Counted from the stretch's first letter, positions 43,632 to 53,744 are shown. The stretch: 64,000 bases of DNA from Gp6-AA40 sp035711805 (GCA_035711805.1 DASTBV010000129.1:62001-126000), one strand, 5' to 3'. Program-made: numbers and translations. Notes: generated from the letters alone by a model not told the origin.

Positions 43632-44122
43632 TCGCGCTGACAGCGCTGGCCGTTGTCGCGGCGCTGATGCTCCTCGAGCTGTGGATATCGACGCGCAACG
43701 AACGCGCGCTCCTCTCGCGTGGCGCACTTACGCCCCACGACCCTGTGTACGGCACGATGCGGTGGGCGTATCCCGCGGCGTTCGTGGCGATGGCGATCGA
43801 GGGCGTGCTGTCGGCGCCGGCCCCGCGATCGCTCGTGCTCGCAGGCGCGATCGTGTTTCTCGCCGCGAAATTGTTCAAGTTCTGGGCGATCGCCGCGCTC
43901 GGCGAGCGGTGGACCTACAAAGTGCTCGTATTGCCCGGCGTACCGCTGGTCACGAGCGGGCCGTATCGATTCATTCGCCACCCGAACTACGTCGGCGTCG
44001 TCGGCGAACTCATTGGAATGGCGCTGATCACCGAGGCCAGATTTGCCGGACCGGCCGGGGTCGTGTTCTTCAGCTGGCTGCTCTCGCGGCGGATACGGGC
44101 GGAAGAACAGGCGCTTCGATAG
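43628..44122 (+). CDS. Isoprenylcysteine carboxyl methyltransferase (ICMT) family protein
   Basis: 164 residues, four to five membrane helices, with the conserved C-terminal LVTSGPYRFIRHPNYVGVVGELIG and final RIRAEEQAL. The family transfers a methyl group from SAM to lipidic substrates at the membrane. In several bacterial phenolic-lipid clusters an ICMT-like methyltransferase and a flavoprotein follow a condensing enzyme, as here. GTG 43628 overlaps the flavoprotein stop by 4 bases. Confidence 0.85.
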   Translation: MIALTALAVVAALMLLELWISTRNERALLSRGALTPHDPVYGTMRWAYPAAFVAMAIEGVLSAPAPRSLVLAGAIVFLAAKLFKFWAIAALGERWTYKVLVLPGVPLVTSGPYRFIRHPNYVGVVGELIGMALITEARFAGPAGVVFFSWLLSRRIRAEEQALR

Positions 44123-44125
44123 GCA

Positions 44126-44131
44126 TATACT
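44126..44131 (+). promoter_or_regulatory. Possible -10 element TATACT
   Basis: TATACT 28 bases before the ATG of the TPR/peptidase gene, just after the ICMT stop. No good -35 sequence is seen at the usual spacing, so support is weak. Confidence 0.25.
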
Positions 44132-44158
44132 GGCCACGGCACCCTTGAAGGGGTCAGC

Positions 44159-46705
44159 ATGAAAAGGTCGCTTGCCAAAATGCGTTCATTCATAACATTG
44201 CGACGGGCCGCAATCGTTGTCGCTCCATTGCTCATCGTCGGCACGCTGCTGTCGCAGGCGCGCCCGGGCGGCACGCCCGCGGACGAGGCGCAGCGCGCCC
44301 TCAATCAGGGTCGCTACCAGGACGTTGAGCAGATTCTCAGCGGACAGACGGACGCGCGGTCGATTGCGCTGCGCGGCCGGGCCTTGATCGAGGTCGGCCG
44401 CTATGCGGATGCCGAGAAGCTGCTCGCTGGTCCGGCGAAAGCCCAGGCGACGAGCGATGCCGCCCTGGAATTCGGACTGCTGCAGCTCATCGTCGGGCGC
44501 CGCACCGAAGCGGCGCAGACGTTGCGCCGCGTCCTCAGCCTGACGCCGCGCACTGCCGCGGATAATTTCCGCCTCGCGCGCGCGGCGGTGGCGCTGGGCC
44601 GCGAGACCGCAGAGACGGAGACGGTCCACGACGCCAATCGCTTCTTCCGCGAGGCGAACCGGCTGGCGCCGGACGACCCGATCATCAACGCCGAATGGGG
44701 ATTGTTGTTCCTCGAGAAGTACTACCCCGACGACGCGCTGAAGTCGTTCCAGGTCGCGCTCAAATCGGACGAGACGAACGTGACGGCCCGCGTCGGCCTG
44801 GCAAATCTGCTGGCGGAGCAGAATCCTCCGACGGCGAAATCCGCGATCGAGCAGGCGCTCAAGGTCAATCCGAACTACATACCGGCGCACCTGTTCGTGG
44901 CGGAAAGCGCGCTGGATGATCGGCGTCTGGATGATGCGCGGCAGTCGATCGACGCGGCGCTGAAGGTGAATCCGAACAGCCTGGAGGCGCGGTCGCTGCA
45001 GGCGGCGATGGTGTTCATCCGAGGCGACGAACGGGAATTCGAGCGCCTGGCCGGCGAGATTTTGACGATCAACCCGACCTACGGCGACGTCTATCGGACA
45101 GCCGGCGATCATCTCGCGCGCCAGTATCGCTTCGACGAGGCCGTCGTCATGACGCGGCGTGGGCTGACGCTCGATCCGCGCAACGCGCGCATTCTGGCCG
45201 ATCTGGGATTGCAGTTGATGCGAACCGGCGACGAAGCCGCCGCCCGCAAGTCGCTCGAAGCGTCGTTCGAGAACGACAAGTTCCAGAGCAACCTGCTGAC
45301 GAAGAACCTTCTCGAAGTTCTCGACGAACTGGAGAAGGATTTCGAGACGATCACCGACGGCAAGATCGTCATGAGGCTGCACAAGAACGAGCTCGGCGTG
45401 ATGCGTGAGCACGCGATGCCGCTGGCCAAGGAAGCGCTGGCGGCCCTGGAGAAGCATTACAACTTCTCCGCAGAGGGACCGCTGCTCGTCGAGATGTTTC
45501 CGAAGCACGACGGCTTTGCGGTCCGCACGCTCGGCCTCCCCGGGATGATCGGCGCGCTCGGCGCCTGCTTCGGGCGCGTCGTGACGCTCGATTCGCCGCG
45601 GGCGCGGAAGCCGGGCGAGTTCAGCTGGCAGGAAACCCTGTGGCACGAGATGGCGCACGTCATCACGCTGCAGATGTCGAAGAATCGCATCCCGCGCTGG
45701 CTGAGCGAGGGCACGTCGGTGTTCGAGGAACGCCGCGGCCGCCCCGAGTGGGGAAGAGAGTCGGATATCAGCTTTGCGCAGGCCTACAACGAAGGAAAGC
45801 TGCTCAAGCTGGCCGACCTCAACGAAGGCTTCAGCGATCCGCGAATGATCACCATCGCCTACTACCAGGCATCACTGGTGGTGGAGCACCTGATTAACAG
45901 TTTTGGCGAGCCGGCGTTCCACGCCTTCATCCGCTCGTACGGCAAGGGCATCGAGACCGAGCAGGCGGTGAAAGAGGTGTTTGGAACGTCGCTCGATGCC
46001 ATTCAGAAGTCGTTCGACGCGTATCTGGAGAAGGAATACGCCGCCACCAAGCGGGCGCTGCAGCGGCCGAACGTCAAGGAAGTGGAATCCGTCGACGCGT
46101 TCAAGGCGCTGGCGGCGTCGAATCCGGAAAGCTTCGCCGTTCAGATGCAGCTCGCGCTCAAGCTGGCGGAGGCCGGCGACAACACCGCCGCGATCCAGGC
46201 GGCCGAGCGGGCCGCCAGGCTGCTGCCGCGCGCCGGCGACGAGAACAACCCGCACCGGTTCATCGCACAGATCGCGCTGAAGGCCGGCGACAAGCCGCGT
46301 GCGATTCGCGCGCTGGAAGACGTGCTCAAGATCGATCACAGCGACGTCGAATCGGCGCGGACGCTCGTGTCGCTGGTGGAGCCGTTGAACGACCCGACAC
46401 GCCTCGAGGCCGCCTACAGGAAGATCGTCGAGATCGATCCATTCGACGCCGTGGCCGAAGCGGGTCTCGGGCGGCTGGCGCTCCGTCGAAAAGACTCGGC
46501 CACCGCGGTGAAGGCGTTCCGCAGCGCGCTCGCCGCGAACCCGGCCGATCGGGCAACCGCACACACCGATCTCGCCGAGGCGCTGTTCACGGCAGGTCAG
46601 CTCAAGGAAGCAAAGACCGAAACGCTGAACGCGCTGGAAATCGCGCCGGGATACGACCGCGCGCTGGATCTGCTGCTCAAGATCAACGAGTCAGGTGGGG
46701 GATAA
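44159..46705 (+). CDS. Secreted TPR protein with peptidase-MA-like protease domain
   Basis: 848 residues. An N-terminal hydrophobic helix (about 15-33) is a signal or anchor. TPR-type helical repeats occupy about 40-400 and 640-848 (INAEWGLLFLEKYYPDDALKSFQVAL, ARILADLGLQLMRTGDEAAARKSLEASF). Between them lies a gluzincin-like domain with HEMAH at 496-500 and the nearby WLSEGTSVFEE as probable third ligand. It is likely periplasmic. This is the second predicted HExxH protein of this kind in the window (see 14931). Confidence 0.82.
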   Translation: MKRSLAKMRSFITLRRAAIVVAPLLIVGTLLSQARPGGTPADEAQRALNQGRYQDVEQILSGQTDARSIALRGRALIEVGRYADAEKLLAGPAKAQATSDAALEFGLLQLIVGRRTEAAQTLRRVLSLTPRTAADNFRLARAAVALGRETAETETVHDANRFFREANRLAPDDPIINAEWGLLFLEKYYPDDALKSFQVALKSDETNVTARVGLANLLAEQNPPTAKSAIEQALKVNPNYIPAHLFVAESALDDRRLDDARQSIDAALKVNPNSLEARSLQAAMVFIRGDEREFERLAGEILTINPTYGDVYRTAGDHLARQYRFDEAVVMTRRGLTLDPRNARILADLGLQLMRTGDEAAARKSLEASFENDKFQSNLLTKNLLEVLDELEKDFETITDGKIVMRLHKNELGVMREHAMPLAKEALAALEKHYNFSAEGPLLVEMFPKHDGFAVRTLGLPGMIGALGACFGRVVTLDSPRARKPGEFSWQETLWHEMAHVITLQMSKNRIPRWLSEGTSVFEERRGRPEWGRESDISFAQAYNEGKLLKLADLNEGFSDPRMITIAYYQASLVVEHLINSFGEPAFHAFIRSYGKGIETEQAVKEVFGTSLDAIQKSFDAYLEKEYAATKRALQRPNVKEVESVDAFKALAASNPESFAVQMQLALKLAEAGDNTAAIQAAERAARLLPRAGDENNPHRFIAQIALKAGDKPRAIRALEDVLKIDHSDVESARTLVSLVEPLNDPTRLEAAYRKIVEIDPFDAVAEAGLGRLALRRKDSATAVKAFRSALAANPADRATAHTDLAEALFTAGQLKEAKTETLNALEIAPGYDRALDLLLKINESGGG

Positions 46706-47378
46706 GTCCCTCGTGGCGATCGAGGGAGACTTCCTCAGGACCGCTGCGGAGAAATTGGCCGAGAATCTGGAGCGCATTGAAACCTGTGTGCCCAAATTGC
46801 CCGCCGACTCGTTATGGGCACGCGCTTCCGAGAACGAGAATGCCGTGGGCAATCTGCTGCTGCATCTCGATGGCAACGTGCGCCAATGGATTCTCTCCGG
46901 TATCGCCGGCGCGCCCGACACACGCGATCGGCCCAGCGAGTTTGGAGCGCGCTCAGGCGTAACCGCGGAGGCAATGCTCACGAGCCTGCGAGGGACAGTA
47001 GGCGAGGCCGTGGAGGTGATCCGCTCTCTGCCGCATCGGCGACTGACCGAAACGGTCCGTATTCAAGGCTACGATGCCACGGTCCTCTCGGCGATCTTTC
47101 ACGTCGTCGAGCATTTTTCAGGTCACACATATCAGATTATTTTGCTGACCAAGCGCGCTACCGGAGAAGATCTCGGCTTCTACCGCGACCTAGCCGACAC
47201 CGGGCGGAGAGCCTCGGACAGCGGCGAGGCGATGCGCATTGGTGCTGGACCAGGGACCAAGGACGGACGAAGCACCAAGGACCAGGCACCAAGGACCAAG
47301 TCAGTCGCCGTCATCGAACATCGTTCCACCACTCCACCCGCTGACGTTCGGGCCTCCGGAACACCAGCACGCCGCTGA
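46695..47378 (+). CDS. DUF1572 (DinB-superfamily) protein with repeat-derived C-terminus
   Basis: 227 residues. The first about 175 residues are a DUF1572 protein (NENAVGNLLLHLDGNVRQWI, VVEHFSGHTYQIILLTKRATGEDLGFY). The last about 50 residues (GTKDGRSTKDQAPRTK...) read through an iterated ACCAAGGACC repeat and then antisense to the rhomboid gene, so they are probably not an evolved domain. GTG 46695 overlaps the previous stop by 11 bases; GTG 46713 is an alternative. Composition is less GC-rich than neighbours. Confidence 0.72.
   Translation: MGDKSLVAIEGDFLRTAAEKLAENLERIETCVPKLPADSLWARASENENAVGNLLLHLDGNVRQWILSGIAGAPDTRDRPSEFGARSGVTAEAMLTSLRGTVGEAVEVIRSLPHRRLTETVRIQGYDATVLSAIFHVVEHFSGHTYQIILLTKRATGEDLGFYRDLADTGRRASDSGEAMRIGAGPGTKDGRSTKDQAPRTKSVAVIEHRSTTPPADVRASGTPARR
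47247..47300. repeat. Iterated ACCAAGGACC repeat at a gene end
   Basis: Units of GGACCAAGGAC and GCACCAAGGACCAG repeated about five times. It is translated as GTKDGRSTKDQAPRTK in the DUF1572 gene, whose natural stop seems to have been lost or displaced. Confidence 0.82.
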
Positions 47379-47988
47379 CGCCGGCCACGAAGCCGGCGAC
47401 GTGTGCCCAGAACGCGATGCCGCCGGCCGGCTCGCCGCCCGTAGCCGCCGCGATCGATCCGACGCCGCTGACGAACTGCAGCGCGAACCACAGCCCGAGA
47501 AAGACGATCGCCGGGACTTCCATGACGTGGAAGAAGACGAACAGCGGTATCAGCGTGACGATTCGGGAGTGCGGATAAAGGACGAAATACGCACCCATCA
47601 CGCCCGCCACCGCGCCGCTGGCGCCGACCATCGGGACCACCGAATCCGGGCTCATGGCCGTCTGCGCCAGCGCGGCTGCGGCGCCGCACAGCAGGTAGAA
47701 CACGACAAAGCGGCCGTGTCCCATGCGGTCCTCGACGTTGTCGCCAAAGATCCACAGGAACAGCATGTTCCCGCCCACGTGCAGAAGGCCGCCGTGCAGG
47801 AACATCGACGTCAGGACGGCGACCCACGAGAAGGCCGCCGGCACGAGTCCGAAGTAGAGGATGAATTCGTCGAGGGACGACTCGCCGAGGGTCATCTCGT
47901 AGAGATAGACGAGCGCGTTGACGGCAATCAGCCCGATGGTGACGTAGGGAGTCGTGCGCGAGGGGATGACGTCTCGTAGGGGGATCAC
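47311..47988 (-). CDS. Rhomboid-family intramembrane serine protease
   Basis: 225 residues, six to seven membrane helices. Catalytic Ser is in VGASGAVAGVMGAYF and the His in FWAHVAGFVAGV; the N-terminal HGGLLHVGGNMLFLWIFGDNVED is the conserved L1/TM2 region. It cleaves membrane proteins within the bilayer; the target is unknown. The 3' end overlaps the opposing DUF1572 frame by 68 bases, most of which is the repeat-derived tail of that gene. Confidence 0.9.
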   Translation of the reverse strand: MIPLRDVIPSRTTPYVTIGLIAVNALVYLYEMTLGESSLDEFILYFGLVPAAFSWVAVLTSMFLHGGLLHVGGNMLFLWIFGDNVEDRMGHGRFVVFYLLCGAAAALAQTAMSPDSVVPMVGASGAVAGVMGAYFVLYPHSRIVTLIPLFVFFHVMEVPAIVFLGLWFALQFVSGVGSIAAATGGEPAGGIAFWAHVAGFVAGVSGVLVFRRPERQRVEWWNDVR

Positions 47989-48046
47989 AGGATCTGTTCG
48001 GGTTCAGGGGTACGAACCAACTCAGATACAGTATCCCTGACCCCCC

Positions 48047-48262
48047 ATGATTTGCGCACACTGCGGAACCGAGATCGCCGACAAGGCGCTGATCTGCTAC
48101 CGATGCGGCAACGCGACGACCGAGCCGCGCATCAAGCCGCCCGCGGAAGGCTCGTTGTTCGAGCGTCCGCGGCGCTCGCGGCTGCCGATCGTCGCGATCG
48201 TGATCCTCATCGTCCTGGCGATCCTCGCCGCCTGGGCGCTTGGGATGTTCGAGACCGCCTAG
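48047..48262 (+). CDS. Small zinc-ribbon membrane protein
   Basis: 71 residues: an N-terminal zinc ribbon with CAHC and CYRC pairs, a basic linker and a single C-terminal membrane helix (LPIVAIVILIVLAILAAWAL). Proteins of this kind are common and uncharacterised. Its stop overlaps the convergent CBS gene by 4 bases. Confidence 0.75.
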   Translation: MICAHCGTEIADKALICYRCGNATTEPRIKPPAEGSLFERPRRSRLPIVAIVILIVLAILAAWALGMFETA

Positions 48263-48684
48263 CCGCGCTCTTTCACGCCTTCTGAAATCGACTGCAGCGT
48301 ATCGCCCGAGCGGGAGTCCTTGCCCTCCTTGACGGCGAGGTCGCCGAGCGACACGATGCCGACGAGCCGTTCACCCTCGACAACCGGCAGCCGGCGGATC
48401 TGATGCTCGCTCATGAGCTGGGCCGCGTCGCGCGTGGACATGTCGGGCGTCGCCGTGACGACGGCGCTGGTCACGACCTCGCGAATCGGACGATTCGGCT
48501 GGCCGCCATCCGCGACCGCACGCACCACGATGTCGCGGTCGGTGACCATGCCGACAGCCCGGCCGTTCTCCACGACGGGCACCGCACCGGTGTCCTCGTC
48601 GCGCATGATCTGCGCCGCGCTCTGAATGGTGTCGTTGGGCGTTACCGTGCGCGGGTTGGGCGTCATCACATCACGAATATGCAT
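48259..48684 (-). CDS. Tandem CBS-domain protein
   Basis: 141 residues made of two CBS domains: IRDVMTPNPRTVTPNDTIQSAAQIM...AVGMVTDRDIVVRAV and IREVVTSAVVTATPDMSTRDAAQLM...LVGIVSLGDLAV. Such stand-alone pairs bind adenine nucleotides and act as energy sensors or regulators. No partner is evident next to it. Confidence 0.92.
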   Translation of the reverse strand: MHIRDVMTPNPRTVTPNDTIQSAAQIMRDEDTGAVPVVENGRAVGMVTDRDIVVRAVADGGQPNRPIREVVTSAVVTATPDMSTRDAAQLMSEHQIRRLPVVEGERLVGIVSLGDLAVKEGKDSRSGDTLQSISEGVKERG

Positions 48685-48717
48685 GGGGTTCTCCTGCTCG
48701 TTCGGTCAACGGTCTCC

Positions 48718-48733
48718 TCCGCCTGAAGGCGGA
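48718..48733. repeat. Short palindrome, element B
   Basis: TCCGCC-TGAA-GGCGGA followed by AGCTACG, between the CBS gene start (minus) and the small membrane protein (plus); divergent context makes a terminator role unlikely here. Confidence 0.78.
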
Positions 48734-48808
48734 AGCTACGAAATCAAGCAAGAGAAGGGCCTCTCGACTCGCCAGCGGCCCGCTCCGGGCAGGCCGTCAG
48801 CGGAACCA

Positions 48809-48814
48809 TATAAT
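48809..48814 (+). promoter_or_regulatory. -10 element TATAAT
   Basis: A perfect TATAAT whose last base is 7 bases before the GTG at 48821. If used, transcription would start at or next to the start codon, giving a leaderless mRNA. No clear -35 hexamer is seen at 17 bases upstream. Confidence 0.35.
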
Positions 48815-48820
48815 CGGTAT

Positions 48821-49087
48821 GTGGGCCGCGCCGTCGTGTTCACCTGTATTACAGCGGTTGTCGTGTTCGCAGTCGTTCAGGACCGCGTCACCGTGGCGGG
48901 CGTTGGGGAGTACGTCTCGGCCTCCCGCGAGGCAGCCGCCGGCAGGCGCCCGCCGGTGACGATCGACGAGATCATGAAACCCGCGGTCGCCCGTGCGTTC
49001 CAGCAGGGTGCGCTGTGGGGCGGAGTGGTGCTGGTGGCTGGCCTCGGCGGCACCCTTGCGGCGCGGAGGCGTTCGGCCCGTGAATGA
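48821..49087 (+). CDS. Small membrane protein, unrecognised
   Basis: 88 residues with a hydrophobic helix at each end (AVVFTCITAVVVFAVV and ALWGGVVLVAGLGGTLAA) joined by a loop of about 45 residues. GTG 48821 was chosen: upstream in-frame sequence crosses the element B palindrome and does not look coding. It overlaps the LeuA-like gene by 8 bases and may be translated with it. Confidence 0.5.
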   Translation: MGRAVVFTCITAVVVFAVVQDRVTVAGVGEYVSASREAAAGRRPPVTIDEIMKPAVARAFQQGALWGGVVLVAGLGGTLAARRRSARE

Positions 49088-50324
49088 CGCGCTGATCTAC
49101 GACTGGAACCGGCAGGGCGCCGCCGCCCGGCCCGCCCGGATCATGCTTCTCGACGAGACGCTGCGCGACGGGCTGCAGTCGCCGTCGGTGAAGGCGCCCA
49201 CCATCGACCAGAAGCTGCGGATCCTGCACCTTCTCGACCGCATCGGCATCGATACCGCCGACATCGGCTTACCCGGCGCCGGACCGCACGTCGTGAAGGA
49301 TGCCGAGCGGCTGGCGGCGGAGATCGTCGACTGCCGCCTCAAAGTGCAGGCGAACTGCGCCGCGCGCACGATGGCGGCGGATATCCAGCCGATCGCCGAT
49401 ATCGTCCAGCGCACCGGCCTGCCGATCGAATGCTGCTGTTTCATCGGATCGAGTCCCATCCGGCGCTACGCCGAGGACTGGACAGTGGACTACCTGCTGC
49501 GCTGCACCGAAGAGGCCGTCGGCTTCGGCGTTCGGCAGGGCCTGACGGTGATGTACGTGACCGAAGACACGACGCGCTCGGATCCGGACACCTTGCGGCG
49601 TCTCTTCTCGACGGCGATCCGGGCCGGTGCCTCACGGCTCTGCATCGCCGACACCGTCGGGCACGCGACGCCGGATGGCGCGCGCGCCGTCGTTCATTTC
49701 GTGAAAACGATTGTCGACGAACACGGCGGCGGCGTTGGCATCGACTGGCACGGACATCGGGATCGCGACATGGGCACGATCAACAGCATCGCGGCGCTCG
49801 CCGCCGGCGCCAGCCGCATCCACGGGACGATGCTCGGAATCGGGGAGCGCGTCGGCAATACGCCGATGGACCTGCTGATGGTCAACCTCGTGCTGATGGG
49901 CTGGATCGAACGCGATCTCACGCATCTGAACGACCTCGTGCAGACCGTGTCGGAGGCGACCGGCGAGCCGATCCCCGACAACTATCCCGTGTTCGGTCGC
50001 GACGCGTTCCGCACGGCCACGGGCGTCCACGCCGCGGCGGTCGTCAAGGCGTTCAACAAGGACGATGCGGATCTGGCCGACACCGTGTACTCCGGGGTCC
50101 CGGCGCGCCTCGTCGGTCGGTCGCAGCAGATCGAGATCGGTCCCATGTCGGGGAAATCGAACGTCGTGTTCTGGCTCGAGCACCGCGGCCTTCCCGCCGA
50201 CGACGAGATGGTCGAGCGCATTTTCCGGCGGGCCAAGGCATCGGCGACAGTGCTCACCGAGCAGGAGATTCTCCGGGAGATCGAGGCCGCGCGCGCCTAC
50301 GCGACGACGCGGCTCGACGCGTGA
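49080..50324 (+). CDS. LeuA-like acyl-CoA condensing enzyme (2-isopropylmalate/homocitrate synthase family)
   Basis: 414 residues: a DRE-TIM HMGL-like barrel with LLDETLRDGLQSP (catalytic Arg and metal Asp) and DWHGHRDRDMG (metal His pair), plus the GERVGNTPMDLLM signature. The C-terminal extension is too short to hold the leucine-binding regulatory domain of canonical LeuA (about 500-550 residues). It may therefore be a feedback-free isopropylmalate synthase or act on another 2-oxo acid. GTG 49080 is the likely start. Confidence 0.82.
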   Translation: MNDALIYDWNRQGAAARPARIMLLDETLRDGLQSPSVKAPTIDQKLRILHLLDRIGIDTADIGLPGAGPHVVKDAERLAAEIVDCRLKVQANCAARTMAADIQPIADIVQRTGLPIECCCFIGSSPIRRYAEDWTVDYLLRCTEEAVGFGVRQGLTVMYVTEDTTRSDPDTLRRLFSTAIRAGASRLCIADTVGHATPDGARAVVHFVKTIVDEHGGGVGIDWHGHRDRDMGTINSIAALAAGASRIHGTMLGIGERVGNTPMDLLMVNLVLMGWIERDLTHLNDLVQTVSEATGEPIPDNYPVFGRDAFRTATGVHAAAVVKAFNKDDADLADTVYSGVPARLVGRSQQIEIGPMSGKSNVVFWLEHRGLPADDEMVERIFRRAKASATVLTEQEILREIEAARAYATTRLDA

Positions 50325-50346
50325 GCGCCTACGCTCCAGGAACTCT

Positions 50347-51264
50347 GTGAGCTCCGGCGCCCAAGCCCGTGGACTCTGGTACGGGCTGGGCGCGTACACC
50401 CTCTGGGGTCTGTTCCCCGTGTACTTCAAGCTGATCGGATTCGTCCCTGCCGATCAGATCATCGCCCACCGGATCGTCTGGTCGTTTCTGCTGCTGGCGG
50501 CCGTGGTGGCGCTTGGTTCGCTGCGCCGCGGGATGGTGCTGACATGGAGTGTCATCCGGCTCTACACCGTCGCTGCGCTCCTGATCGCGGTGAACTGGTT
50601 CATTTACGTCTGGGCCGTCACCCACGACTTCATCGTCGAGACGAGCCTCGGCTACTTCATCACGCCGCTGGTGAACGTCCTGCTGGGAGTGGTGATCCTT
50701 GGTGAGCGGCTGCGCCGCTTCCAGTGGGTGGCGATCGGGCTTGCCGCCGCCGGTGTCGGTTATCTCGCTGTCGTGTACGCCAACGTACCGTGGATTGCCA
50801 TCGGTCTGGCGGTGAGTTTTGGCACCTACGGGTTGGTCAAGAAGAAGGCTCCGCTGGGTTCGGTGGTTGGCCTGACGCTCGAAACGGGCCTGCTGCTGCT
50901 GCCCGCGCTCGTCTTCCTGTCGGCGACGGAATTCCGCGGGACCGGCGCGTTCGTGCACCTGGACCCCGGCGGCATGGCTCTCGTCGCCGCCGCCGGCCCG
51001 ATCACGACGCTGCCGCTCGTCCTGTTCGCTGCCGCTGTTCAGCGGATTCCGCTCTCCGCGATCGGGATTCTGCAGTTCATCGCGCCGACCGTGCAGTTCG
51101 TGCTCGGCGTGATGGTTTACGAGGAGCCGTTCAGCGGGGAGAAGCTGGTCGGGTTTGCGCTGGTGTGGATGGCGGTGATCGTCTTCGGGGCGGAAGGGAT
51201 TGCTGCCAACCGTCGCGCTCACGAACGTGGCGCGAACCCTGTCGGGTTGGCGAGGGGAGCCTGA
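50347..51264 (+). CDS. rarD: RarD-type EamA transporter
   Basis: 305 residues with ten membrane helices in two EamA halves. YGLGAYTLWGLFPVYFKLIGFVPADQIIAHRIVWSF and NWFIYVWAVTHDFIVETSLGYFITPLVNVLLGV are closely RarD-like. E. coli RarD is linked to chloramphenicol sensitivity, but the substrate is unknown. The last about 13 residues (ERGANPVGLARGA) and the stop codon are encoded by a copy of dispersed element A, so the original C-terminus has been replaced or extended. Confidence 0.87.
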   Translation: MSSGAQARGLWYGLGAYTLWGLFPVYFKLIGFVPADQIIAHRIVWSFLLLAAVVALGSLRRGMVLTWSVIRLYTVAALLIAVNWFIYVWAVTHDFIVETSLGYFITPLVNVLLGVVILGERLRRFQWVAIGLAAAGVGYLAVVYANVPWIAIGLAVSFGTYGLVKKKAPLGSVVGLTLETGLLLLPALVFLSATEFRGTGAFVHLDPGGMALVAAAGPITTLPLVLFAAAVQRIPLSAIGILQFIAPTVQFVLGVMVYEEPFSGEKLVGFALVWMAVIVFGAEGIAANRRAHERGANPVGLARGA

Positions 51265-51280
51265 CAAGGCTCGCCCCACG
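51226..51280. repeat. Dispersed palindromic element A, copy 4, overlapping a gene end
   Basis: CGTGGCGCGAACCCTG-type left half, then GGGTTGGCG and GAGCCT/AGGCTC with CCCCACG. Slightly diverged from the other copies. It encodes the C-terminal tail and stop of the RarD gene and lies 6 bases before the convergent M28 peptidase gene end. Confidence 0.85.
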
Positions 51281-51285
51281 CGACA

Positions 51286-52244
51286 TCAGCGAAGCCTGGC
51301 TTCGATATCCGGCAGCGCCGCGAGCACGACGTCCCCGACGATCTGCAGGCTCCTGGCGCTCACGTTGTCGAGCGTGTCGTCGGCCGTGTGCCAGGCAGGG
51401 TAGTCGAGGTCGATGACGTCCACGGCCGGAACGCCGGCGCTCACGAACGGCACATGGTCGTCGTCGATCGAGGTCTCCTCATCCACGAACACGCTGCGGT
51501 GGCCAAGCCGTGCGGCCGCGCTCCAGACGATGTCCACCAGCCACGGCGTCGAGACGGCGTCGCGGCGAATCCGCAAATCCTTGTCGCCGATCATGTCGAG
51601 GAGAATCAGCGCGCGCAGGTCCTTCAGCGTGCCGGCCTTCAGCGCCGTGGCGACATAGTGCCGGCTGCCGTAGGTATTGTCGTTGTTGCGGCTCCACTCG
51701 ACGACCGCTTCCTCGCCATCGAAGAAGATCAGCTCGATGGTGAATTCGTTCTGCCGCGATTTCAGCACGCGGGCAAGTTCGATCAGCGCCGCGGTGGAGG
51801 AGGCGCCGTCGCTGGCGCCGACGAATCGGGTGACTTCGGCGCCCGACGGGCTCGTGAACGGCGTGCGCTTGGTGTCGTAGTGGCTGGCAATGGCGAGGCG
51901 CTCCGGGCGGCGGCCCGGGATTGTGGCGATGACATTCGCCATCGACGTCTCGCCGAGCGGTGTTCGTGCGATGAAGATCTGCTGACGCGTCTCGATCCCG
52001 GCCCTTTTCAGCTCCGCCAGGATGTAGTCGCGGGTTTTCTGAAGGGCAGCGGATCCCGCCGGCCGGGGGCCGAACGCGACCTGCGCTTCGAGGTCCTTCC
52101 AGGCACGCGCACTCTCGAATCGCGCGCTTCCCGTCTGCGACGGAGCCGCCGCCGTGGGCGTCTGACTCATCGGGGAATCACCGGCCGCAGCGCCGTTACA
52201 GGCGAGAAACAGTGCCGCCGCGAGCGCTACGCACCCCGTCCGCA

Positions 52245-52245
<1 letters not shown>
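51286..52245 (-). CDS. M28-family metallopeptidase, lipoprotein
   Basis: 319 residues. The N-terminus has a lipobox (FLAC, Cys about residue 18). Zinc ligands of the M28 aminopeptidase / glutaminyl-cyclotransferase-like fold are visible: SHYDTK, GASDGAS, FFDGEEAV and the C-terminal YPAWHTADDTLDN. It is expected to act in the periplasm; either aminopeptidase or glutaminyl cyclase activity is possible, the EEAVVEWS...YGSRHY pattern favouring the latter. GTG start overlaps the citrate synthase stop by one base. Confidence 0.82.
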
Positions 52246-53531
<1,286 letters not shown>

Positions 53532-53547
53532 AAGAAGAGGGCGCGTT

Positions 53548-53739
53548 TCAGTCGTTGGTATCCGGGTCGGGCTCGTCGTGATCGTTGTCGGGATTCGGCA
53601 CGGGATCACCGGCAACCCGGTAGCGCCCGTCGGCCCACCGCGCCAGGTCTTCGTTCCGGCACCGTTCGCTGCAGAACGGCCGCCACCGCACGTCGCGCGG
53701 CCGCACGCGGCACAGCACGCACAACGGCGGCTCGTCCAT
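53548..53739 (-). CDS. yacG: DNA gyrase inhibitor YacG-like zinc protein
   Basis: 63 residues with the YacG zinc motif: CVLC near the N-terminus and FCSERCRNEDLARWADGRYRV. In E. coli YacG binds GyrB and inhibits gyrase. The C-terminus is an acidic Asp/Asn/Pro tail, as is usual. It lies 16 bases before gltA and 5 bases after the Ppx/GppA gene. Confidence 0.87.
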   Translation of the reverse strand: MDEPPLCVLCRVRPRDVRWRPFCSERCRNEDLARWADGRYRVAGDPVPNPDNDHDEPDPDTND

Positions 53740-53744
53740 CCGAA

